Positions 22,329 through 27,880 of a stretch of DNA of 27,880 nt are shown one piece after another (within the stretch, counting starts at the first letter, position 1; every line of letters starts with the position of its first letter). A program made the position numbers and the translations under genes. Source of the stretch: CS1-C013 sp964347265. GTDB lineage: Archaea > Aenigmatarchaeota > Aenigmatarchaeia > Aenigmatarchaeales > Aenigmatarchaeaceae. Where the stretch lies: assembly GCA_964347265.1 (NCBI GenBank), contig CAYFXV010000006.1:1-27880 (forward strand), in the 5' to 3' direction. The notes under the pieces were generated by a model. It had not been told where the DNA came from and made no database searches. It saw nothing but the letters and a program-made list of their open reading frames with translations.

Positions 22329-23555
22329 TTATTTCATCATTTTTAAAATCAAAGAAGCTATGTTTTCTATCTTACCAACTTTTTTAATTTTTTTACCATA
22401 TCCTATGAAGATTCCATCTCTTGTATGTTCTCCACCTTTTTTAGTCTTTGTTTCAAAAACTCTCTTAGATAGATGATAGCAGAAACTACCTTTTTTCGGA
22501 TCTATAACTATTTCTGGAATATCAGGATTTTTCACTTTAAACAATTTTTCTGATGAATAAGCAGTCCCAAAATCTAAATTATTTAAATCATGCAAAAGTT
22601 CGTTTAAAACAGATTTTTTATTTAAAAATATTGAATTAGAGTTAATAGAATAGGCTTCTGTTCTTTCCATATCTATAGATGCTAGAATGTCAATTTTTTT
22701 CATACTTTCAGGAACAAATTTCATTATGCGAAACATCAAAGTTTTTGGTAATAATTCCAAGATCTTATCTTTCATACGCAACTTTCTTCTAAGATAACCA
22801 TTTTTCTCAAGCCAATCGTTTATGAAGAATGGTTTTTCTAATTTTGCAAACCCATGATCGGAAACTATTATTGTATTTTTATATTTTTTTACAAAATATG
22901 AAATCTCTTCATCTACAATTTCGTAACTTTTTTCAATTTTCTTACTGTCATCCCACATAAAATGTTGAACTCTGTCAGTTATAGTGAAGACCATTAAGAG
23001 TACATCGAATTTATACTTATTGACCAATTTTTTAAAAACTTTAAATCTTTTCTTATTGATTTTTACAAGTTCTTTAAAAAGGGCTTCTTTTCCTAACAAT
23101 AATGTTCCTGTTTCAGGATCAATTTGATAATTCTCGTTTTTTAATAAATCATTTGGATAAGTATGGGGCTTTTTTGATGGTGTTAACATTCCTGTTACTA
23201 TAACACCATTTATTCTGTATGCTGGATAACTTCCAGGAACATTTAGAACCCCTACCTTGTATCCTTTTGAACTCAGTTTATCCCAAACAAATTGGCCTCT
23301 CCAGAGTTCACTGTTTGCAAATATAAAATCATTACCTCGTTTAACAAGAAAACCAATAGCACCTAGTTCACCAGGATTTTTACCTGTAAACATAGATTGC
23401 CAAGCAGGAACAGTTTGTGGTGGAATAGTTGATTTTAATACTCCATGTTTACCTTTTTTCATTAATTTCTTAAGTGTTGGTAATTTTCCTTTTTTAATCA
23501 TTGAATTTATTATGTCCCAGTTACCACCATCTATTCCTATTAATAATAATTTCAA
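22329..23555 (-). CDS. alkaline-phosphatase-superfamily enzyme, type I phosphodiesterase/nucleotide pyrophosphatase-like
   Basis: About 408 residues if started at TTG 23555. The two-metal set is visible: LLLIGIDGGNWD (first Asp), PPQTVPAWQSMFTGKNPG (Thr nucleophile), TITDRVQHFMW (Asp and His), IIVSDHGFAK (Asp-His) and GGEHTRDGIFIGYG (His). These are the PF01663 signatures; such proteins cleave phosphodiesters or transfer phospho-substituents. No signal peptide is seen, which favours a cytoplasmic role. TTG 23555 begins 1 bp after the stop of the upstream DUF362 gene and has GGTGGT just before it. An ATG at 23600 would add 15 residues, overlap that gene by 44 bp and has no ribosome site. A glycolipid head-group phosphodiesterase or phosphotransferase is possible. 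Confidence 0.87.
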   Translation of the reverse strand: MKLLLIGIDGGNWDIINSMIKKGKLPTLKKLMKKGKHGVLKSTIPPQTVPAWQSMFTGKNPGELGAIGFLVKRGNDFIFANSELWRGQFVWDKLSSKGYKVGVLNVPGSYPAYRINGVIVTGMLTPSKKPHTYPNDLLKNENYQIDPETGTLLLGKEALFKELVKINKKRFKVFKKLVNKYKFDVLLMVFTITDRVQHFMWDDSKKIEKSYEIVDEEISYFVKKYKNTIIVSDHGFAKLEKPFFINDWLEKNGYLRRKLRMKDKILELLPKTLMFRIMKFVPESMKKIDILASIDMERTEAYSINSNSIFLNKKSVLNELLHDLNNLDFGTAYSSEKLFKVKNPDIPEIVIDPKKGSFCYHLSKRVFETKTKKGGEHTRDGIFIGYGKKIKKVGKIENIASLILKMMK

Positions 23556-23556
23556 T

Positions 23557-24525
23557 TTACCACCTGTGTATTGATTTACAGTATTTGCCCTTTTTTCCAT
23601 AAGTAACTAACTTAAATGAACCCTGTGAATAATAGAGAAGCGGAAATCCTCGTTTAATCATTGGAACAAATATCTTGGAAGCTATTACTTCTTTAATATG
23701 TCCTATATTTGAAATGGTTTGCCACTTAAATTTTTTATTAAAATTAATTTCTCCACTAACTTGATAATCTATATGTCCTTCTCTTTCTTGAATCATCTTC
23801 AAATAGGGAACTGAATCTAAACTCCAATTTATGATTTTTAAGCATTCTAAATCAGTTGTAAGAAGATTGTTACCTGAAACTATAGTATCCAATTTTACAG
23901 GAGTTCCACTCCAAGGACCATGTTTATTGATTGCCCAAATAGCATCGACTATATTCAAATCTGGTTTAAACAATAAAGACATATCATATAAAACATCTGA
24001 AATTACAGAATGGTATTCAAACCTAAAAATGTTTGGATATAAACCAAACAAATTTTTTATACAACAACAAAATCCAGCTATCTCATGTGTTTTGATTTTA
24101 GGTAAATTAATGAGTATGTTTTTATTTGTAAAGATTTCAGGCATGCCAAATTTTTTAAACAACCTACACCTCTTGTTTATTATCTTCTTTGTTTTTTGTT
24201 TACTCAAATTTATTAATTGAGTATTATATTCAGAGCAAATTTTATCTAAACCTAGAAATTTAAAAACTTCTTCGCAACTAAATGCAATTCCATCAGACTC
24301 AACCAAATAAATGTTTTTAGGTTTGTAGTCATGATCTAATATTCTCAAAACTGTTTCTATTAATCCTAAATGAGTTGTTCCTCCTTTTGTATTAGTTTTG
24401 AAGCCAAGATTGGGTTTTATTATATAATTAGAATGTTTTGGTATTCTAAATTTTCTCAAAGATTCTCTTACTATATTCTCAATATTCTTCTCAGCTCTAA
24501 TTCTTATAAGGACCTTGGGTTTCAT
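23557..24525 (-). CDS. DUF362 family protein, second copy
   Basis: A 322-residue protein with DUF362 features: NYIIKPNLGFKTNTKGGTTH (near residue 35), IYLVESDG, LINLPKIKTHEI, GFCCCIKNLFGLYP and the later DLNIVDAIWAINKHGPWSGTP. It matches the copy at 2200-3264 in motif order (PxVKTH or PKIKTH, CC-KN-GL-P) but is diverged. No ferredoxin domain is present; the three adjacent cysteines could be redox-active or structural. The catalytic role of DUF362 is unknown. Its stop lies 1 bp before the probable TTG start of the phosphatase-superfamily gene, so the two are surely co-translated. A TATA-like ATATATTTAAAT lies about 48 bp upstream of ATG 24525. Confidence 0.84.
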   Translation of the reverse strand: MKPKVLIRIRAEKNIENIVRESLRKFRIPKHSNYIIKPNLGFKTNTKGGTTHLGLIETVLRILDHDYKPKNIYLVESDGIAFSCEEVFKFLGLDKICSEYNTQLINLSKQKTKKIINKRCRLFKKFGMPEIFTNKNILINLPKIKTHEIAGFCCCIKNLFGLYPNIFRFEYHSVISDVLYDMSLLFKPDLNIVDAIWAINKHGPWSGTPVKLDTIVSGNNLLTTDLECLKIINWSLDSVPYLKMIQEREGHIDYQVSGEINFNKKFKWQTISNIGHIKEVIASKIFVPMIKRGFPLLYYSQGSFKLVTYGKKGKYCKSIHRW

Positions 24526-24590
24526 TCAATACACAACCTAATTCTTTATAGTAATTTTCCTAAATAAGAAAATTTAAATATATTATACAA

Positions 24591-25280
24591 TTACATTATT
24601 TGCTTTATTACATTAAAGAAGTCTGTTATTTGAGGGTTAGTTAAACCTAATTTCTTGTTAGCAGAATAAAAACCATTTTTTGTATGATCTCCAAATCCTC
24701 CAATTGCTTCCATTCCATGATCAGAAATTATTAAAATAAGATCCTTAATATTTCTAATTTGTTTTACCATTACATCCAGTTCCTGATAAACTTTTATCAT
24801 TTCTTTTGCATTACCAAAATTAAGATGACCAATAGCATCTGCTAAATCAAAATAAGCCATTATGATATCAAATTTACCTAAAGAATTAAAAAAATCCTTT
24901 TTGTTTTCATTATGATTCTTCCAAACTAAATTATTATAAATGCCTAAAGCGGACTCATTTTTAAAAAATTCTGCTAAAAGTTTTCTTTCTTTTTCATGAT
25001 TTTTTTGTTTTAAAGAGAATGCTGGAACGTCGATTGTTTTAAATGTTTTGAAAAATTTAAAAAAGGTTTCTTCTTTTTTTAATTGAAATTTCCATTGCCC
25101 TTTGATAGGTATTTTCTTTTCCATATTTTTCCCAGTTAAAAATGATGACCAAAGAACTACTGTTCTTGCTAAATTAAATTTTGATAAATCAGTTCTTCCG
25201 TATTCTTTTTGCATTAAATTTCTACAGTTAAATTTTTCTACTAAATTTTTATCTAGTGCATCTAAAGCTAAAATTATCAT
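24591..25280 (-). CDS. miniature alkaline-phosphatase-superfamily protein
   Basis: At 229 residues this is about half the usual size, yet the active-site string is complete in order: MIILALDALD (Asp7), ARTVVLWSSFLTGKN (Thr40, the nucleophile position), FDLADAIGHL (Asp and His), ILIISDHGM (Asp-His) and GGFGDHTKNGFY (His). It is therefore a compact but probably active phosphodiesterase/phosphatase-like enzyme and not a decayed fragment. The cap or insertion region of longer relatives is missing, which would leave a more open pocket for a bulky substrate such as a glycan or polyprenyl phosphate. No signal peptide is seen. It has its own TATA-like box but could also be read from the upstream sulfur genes. 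Confidence 0.8.
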   Translation of the reverse strand: MIILALDALDKNLVEKFNCRNLMQKEYGRTDLSKFNLARTVVLWSSFLTGKNMEKKIPIKGQWKFQLKKEETFFKFFKTFKTIDVPAFSLKQKNHEKERKLLAEFFKNESALGIYNNLVWKNHNENKKDFFNSLGKFDIIMAYFDLADAIGHLNFGNAKEMIKVYQELDVMVKQIRNIKDLILIISDHGMEAIGGFGDHTKNGFYSANKKLGLTNPQITDFFNVIKQIM

Positions 25281-25307
25281 GTTTTTCCGTTTTAAAAATT
25301 GAAGTTA

Positions 25308-25315
25308 ATATATAA
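25308..25315 (-). promoter_or_regulatory. TATA-like box upstream of the miniature phosphatase-superfamily gene
   Basis: Reads TTATATAT on the minus strand, centred about 31 bp upstream of ATG 25280, so the transcript would have a leader of only a few bases. The 52 bp gap to the permease gene has no other visible element. Confidence 0.35.
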
Positions 25316-25332
25316 GACTTAATACTAAAATA

Positions 25333-26091
25333 TCATAAAGTTTTTAATAATACACCAATTCCTAATAATGTAACTGTTATAGCAACTAAAATACCTAAAT
25401 GTTTTTTTGGAAATTTATGAGTAGCCCAAGCAGCTGGATAGGAAGCCAATAATGCACCAATTATTAATGGTATGCATATTGTCCAATTTATCGAAGAAAC
25501 TCCACTCAAATACCAATACCCTATAAAACCAAATACACAAACTAGACCTTCTATTAAAGTTGTTGTTCCTACAGATTTTTTTGGATCTCGACCTGACCAA
25601 GATAAACCTCCAGTTAAAATGGGGCCAAAGCCTCCTCCTGATATTGCTTTGTTAAAACCAATTAGAGTTCCAATAAATGGCAGTCTTTTATTATGTTTTT
25701 TCTCTGAAATATGACTATTATTTTTATTTCTTAAATATCTTATAAACATAAAAATACCAAGAATTAATACTAACAATCCTATGTAAAGGTTTATTATGAA
25801 TTTATCTAGTTTTATACTTGCAAACAAAGCAAATAGTGTACCACCAACAGCAAATGGCGCAATCAAAAGAACAGCTTTTCTATCAACATTTCCAAATTTA
25901 TGATGAAATGTCCCACCTATTAAACCTGTAAAAAGTTCTGAAAGTAATATCATAGGAACTATTTCTGGTAATGAAAATCCAATTAGTAAAAATAAAGGTG
26001 TTAGAACTGTTCCATAACCACCACCTAAAAAAGAATCTATAAACTCCATAATTAGACCAGCAAAGAAAGCCAACAAAATTATCTCAATCAT
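25333..26091 (-). CDS. TauE/SafE (TSUP) family membrane permease
   Basis: A 252-residue protein with about 7-8 predicted helices in two related halves, the TSUP (PF01925) pattern. The first half has FIDSFLGGGYGTVLTPLFLL followed by IVPMILLSELFTGLIGG; the second has NKAISGGGFGPILTGGL and SVGTTTLIEGL. The repeated GGG-(F/Y)G-(P/T) motif is the family signature. Members export or import sulfite, sulfonates or other organosulfur anions; the direction cannot be told from sequence. It starts 4 bp after the stop of the CysD/PAPS-reductase-like gene, so a sulfur substrate such as sulfite or sulfate is likely here. No Shine-Dalgarno stands out because its start region overlaps the end of the upstream gene region. 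Confidence 0.9.
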   Translation of the reverse strand: MIEIILLAFFAGLIMEFIDSFLGGGYGTVLTPLFLLIGFSLPEIVPMILLSELFTGLIGGTFHHKFGNVDRKAVLLIAPFAVGGTLFALFASIKLDKFIINLYIGLLVLILGIFMFIRYLRNKNNSHISEKKHNKRLPFIGTLIGFNKAISGGGFGPILTGGLSWSGRDPKKSVGTTTLIEGLVCVFGFIGYWYLSGVSSINWTICIPLIIGALLASYPAAWATHKFPKKHLGILVAITVTLLGIGVLLKTL

Positions 26092-26095
26092 AAAG

Positions 26096-26989
26096 TCACA
26101 TATAGCCTAGAGTTCTCAGTCTTCTCATTACTTGTTCTTTTTCTTTATCTTGAGTTCTACCAGATCTTTCCTCTAGTTCTGTTGTTTTTAATTCTTCTAT
26201 TATATCATCTATAGTTTTTGCAGTGGAATCAACAGGAACAGTACATGGTTGGCATCCTAGTGAACGAAATCTTTTATTTTCCCATCCGAATTTCTTATTT
26301 ACATAGTCTGAACGATAAAGTGGATTGAAAGGAAGTTTGTTCTTTTTTATATATCTCCATATGTCTAATTCTGTCCAGTGCAATATTGGATGTACCCTAA
26401 CATGAGAACAGTTTGACCCAAAATCAGTTTGGAATAAATTAAATAATTCTAATGGTTGTTCTGAAACAAAAGGAGCATCGCCTTCTTTCATTTCTTCTTC
26501 TGATTTTGTTCTAACAAAACGCCAAATTCCCTCTTTGTCTCTTGGGGAAAAATATCTTTCCATGTTTCGAATGTAATGTTCATCACGTCTTATCGACATT
26601 ATAAGAGCATCAAACTTATATTTTTTTAATAAAATTTTCAATGCTTCTGTTTTCAAAGCAGTACAACAATTAAAATGGCCGTTTTTATCAGGTGACATTG
26701 TTTTTTTCAATGCTTCTTCGTTTGTTCCTACTATCAAATTTAAATTCCATTCTTTTGCAATTTTATCTCTAAATTCATATATCTCGGGAAATTTACAACC
26801 TGTATCTAGATGAATTACAGGAAATGGAACTTGACCAAAAAAAGCAGCTTTAATTAAATGTAGCATGGTTGTAGAATCTTTGCCAGTAGACCACATAACA
26901 GCTGGATTTTTATAATTTGATTTTGCCCATCTAATTATGTAAATGCTGTCGTCAATTAGTTTTTTTAGATCAACTATGGTTGTTCTCAT
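26096..26989 (-). CDS. CysD/PAPS-reductase family protein with a putative four-cysteine cluster
   Basis: A 297-residue adenine-nucleotide alpha-hydrolase: the PP-loop is WSTGKDSTTMLHL (34-39), then HLDTGCKFPEIYEFRD, IRRDEH and LHWTELDIWRYI. Overall layout and C-terminus (FRSLGCQPCTVPVDSTAKT, EERSGR, ending LRTLGYM) follow CysD, the small subunit of ATP sulfurylase, which makes APS from sulfate and ATP with CysN. Yet it also has CC at 108-109 and CQPC at 246-249, positions that in APS reductases hold a 4Fe-4S cluster and that E. coli CysD lacks. It could therefore be an APS reductase-like enzyme or a cluster-bearing CysD. No CysN is present in the window. GGGAT lies before ATG 26989. It forms an operon with the TSUP permease. 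Confidence 0.85.
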   Translation of the reverse strand: MRTTIVDLKKLIDDSIYIIRWAKSNYKNPAVMWSTGKDSTTMLHLIKAAFFGQVPFPVIHLDTGCKFPEIYEFRDKIAKEWNLNLIVGTNEEALKKTMSPDKNGHFNCCTALKTEALKILLKKYKFDALIMSIRRDEHYIRNMERYFSPRDKEGIWRFVRTKSEEEMKEGDAPFVSEQPLELFNLFQTDFGSNCSHVRVHPILHWTELDIWRYIKKNKLPFNPLYRSDYVNKKFGWENKRFRSLGCQPCTVPVDSTAKTIDDIIEELKTTELEERSGRTQDKEKEQVMRRLRTLGYM

Positions 26990-27000
26990 TTTATCCCTAT

Positions 27001-27034
27001 AATGTAATGTAATTAAATAACATTATATTACATT
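27001..27034. promoter_or_regulatory. AATGTAAT half-site cluster upstream of the CysD-like gene
   Basis: AATGTAAT at 27001-27008 and again, overlapping, at 27006-27013, faces its inverse ATTACATT at 27027-27034. The first and last form an 8 bp inverted repeat around an 18 bp centre that includes a TATA-like TTATTTAATT. The cluster lies 12-45 bp upstream of ATG 26989 and just after the stop of the small RHH gene, which makes it a candidate operator for that regulator over the CysD-like/permease operon. A single AATGTAAT is expected several times in DNA this AT-rich, so the clustering and symmetry are what count. Confidence 0.42.
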
Positions 27035-27062
27035 AATATTATTTAAAGGTTTCTATAGAGAA

Positions 27063-27281
27063 TCAAATATATCCTAATGTTTTTAATCTTTCTTTTATTC
27101 TCTGCTCGTCTTCCTTAGAAAATAATTCTTTTCTATTCTTTTCATGGGTTCCTGATATAACCTGTCTAAGAACATATATTACAAAAGATGAAACTGAAGT
27201 AAAACCTGTTCCTTTTATGTATTTTTTGATTTTATTATACAATGGTTTAGGTATGCTTATTGATGTATGCATTCTTTTCAA
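27063..27281 (-). CDS. small ribbon-helix-helix (CopG/MetJ-like) regulator
   Basis: A 72-residue protein. Residues 4-12 (MHTSISIPK) give the DNA-contacting strand, then helix 1 (PLYNKIKKYIKGTG) and helix 2 (SVSSFVIYVLRQVISG), as in RHH repressors and antitoxins. Residues 52-72 form a charged tail ending RLKTLGYI, almost the same as the end of the CysD-like protein next door. The ribosome site GGTGAT is four bases before a TTG at 27281, which I take as the start; the ATG at 27272 is also possible but sits 13 bases from it. With no toxin gene beside it, a role as operon regulator is likelier than as antitoxin. Its target is probably the CysD-like operon. Confidence 0.8.
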   Translation of the reverse strand: MKRMHTSISIPKPLYNKIKKYIKGTGFTSVSSFVIYVLRQVISGTHEKNRKELFSKEDEQRIKERLKTLGYI

Positions 27282-27320
27282 AAAATCACCTTAATTATAT
27301 TTAATTAAATTGCATTTAAA

Positions 27321-27880
27321 TTAATAAATGTCACTATCAAAATAAATCTCCTTTGGTAAGATTCTCGGGAATCTATAACCTAAAAATCTTGCAATCTCAT
27401 TTCCAAATCTTGAAAATAATAATTTAGGGCCGAAGAATTTCATAACATCATTGTTATATTTCTTAAAATTGGGAAAATTTTCCAAAAGAATATTACATGC
27501 TGTTAATCCCCAAATCATACCTCCACCAGATATTGGTTTAGTCAATCCTATAGCATCACCACAAAGGGCTATTCTTTCTGTTTCTACTTTAATCAAACCT
27601 TCTGGTATTACATGAGAATGAATTTCTTTAGGTTTAAATCTTTTTGATCTGCAAAAGTTGTTGAATTTTTCTCTAGCTATATTTATGTTATCTAAAATAC
27701 CATATTCAGTTTTTAAACCTCTTGGTATTGTCCAAGAAAAACCATTCTTATGAGGAAAAACTTTAACAAAATTTGATTTGTTTTTCTTTTTTTTGTAAGC
27801 ATAAATTCCTAACTTATATTTTGGGTCCTTCACACCAATGGATTTTCTCACAATAGAATTAAAACCATCACAACCTATCA
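27321..27880 (-). CDS. geranylgeranyl-reductase-family flavoprotein, C-terminal part (cut by window edge)
   Basis: The frame stays open to the window end; reading in from 27880 gives IGCDGFNSIVRKS, the GCDG-S-VR motif of PHBH-type FAD enzymes, so the GTG at 27851 is internal and not the true start. Further on, IALCGDAIGLTKPISGGGMI is the second FAD motif (GDA-G-P-GGG) typical of geranylgeranyl and digeranylgeranylglycerophospholipid reductases. About 186 C-terminal residues are visible; family members have about 380-450. In archaea these enzymes saturate isoprenoid chains of membrane lipids or of polyprenyl carriers used in glycosylation. The C-terminus after the FAD motif is short (about 60 residues). 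Other PHBH-type oxidoreductases cannot be excluded. Confidence 0.82.
   Translation of the reverse strand, partial: IGCDGFNSIVRKSIGVKDPKYKLGIYAYKKKKNKSNFVKVFPHKNGFSWTIPRGLKTEYGILDNINIAREKFNNFCRSKRFKPKEIHSHVIPEGLIKVETERIALCGDAIGLTKPISGGGMIWGLTACNILLENFPNFKKYNNDVMKFFGPKLLFSRFGNEIARFLGYRFPRILPKEIYFDSDIY

Noticed and set aside
24590..24597. Another AATGTAAT half-site upstream of the second DUF362 gene
   Set aside because: A single copy overlapping a stop codon; several such octamers are expected by chance in DNA of this composition.
27063..27281. Antitoxin of a toxin-antitoxin pair
   Set aside because: No toxin-like gene is adjacent; the neighbours are a CysD-like enzyme and a lipid reductase. 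A regulator role is more likely.
1..27880. CRISPR array, insertion sequence, integrase, tRNA or rRNA
   Set aside because: Looked for on both strands; no regularly spaced repeats, transposase motifs, cloverleaf-like sequence or rRNA-like GC-rich block was seen.

Overview
This is a gene-dense, AT-rich window (about 30% GC by eye) that I read as chromosomal DNA from an archaeon, possibly a poorly characterised, uncultivated lineage. The pointers are: a geranylgeranyl-reductase-family protein at the right edge; TATA-like boxes (including an exact TTTATATA) at archaeal spacing upstream of genes; a mix of short leaders and GGTG/GTGA-type ribosome sites; ALG5/AglJ-like and GT-C glycosyltransferases; and ribbon-helix-helix (RHH) regulators. 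None of these proves the lineage. I see no rRNA, tRNA, CRISPR array, insertion sequence or phage gene, and no gene-free stretch longer than about 215 bases.

Layout. (1) 1-1403, minus: the cut N-terminus of a GT-C-like membrane glycosyltransferase, a methyltransferase and a four-helix EamA/SMR-type flippase-like protein. (2) 1495-4732: an ALG5-like GT2, a DUF362 protein, a NodB-type polysaccharide deacetylase and a small methyltransferase. (3) 4750-7630, minus: a large polytopic membrane protein and a GT2 with 1 bp between them. (4) 7852-9908, plus: a minimal HPr-kinase-like P-loop protein translationally coupled to a B12-binding-domain radical SAM enzyme. (5) 19751 down to 9898, minus: nine tightly packed genes, in order RHH-nucleotidyltransferase fusion, GT2, GT2, radical SAM, radical SAM, HprK-like, HprK-like, methyltransferase, radical SAM. 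(6) 19819-22326, plus: a short UDP-sugar dehydrogenase, an NDP-sugar epimerase and a short-chain dehydrogenase. (7) 22329-25280, minus: alkaline-phosphatase-superfamily enzyme, DUF362 protein and a miniature second phosphatase-superfamily enzyme. (8) 25333-27281, minus: TauE/SafE permease, CysD/PAPS-reductase-like protein and a small RHH regulator. (9) 27321-27880: the C-terminal part of a geranylgeranyl-reductase-family flavoprotein.

How it may work together (inference). The genes fit assembly and decoration of a lipid-linked surface glycan or glycolipid. NDP-sugars would be made or oxidised by the 19819-22326 genes, assembled by five GT2 enzymes and two GT-C-like membrane proteins, and trimmed or modified by deacetylase, methyltransferase, phosphatase-like and possibly sulfur-transfer steps. 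The unusual core is four B12-type radical SAM enzymes next to three HprK-like P-loop proteins. The nine-gene run starts with a protein that joins a DNA-binding RHH domain to a sugar-nucleotidyltransferase domain whose catalytic signatures look degraded, and its own start lies in a set of repeated half-sites. I propose that it senses a sugar nucleotide and regulates this operon. That is the part most likely to be undescribed.
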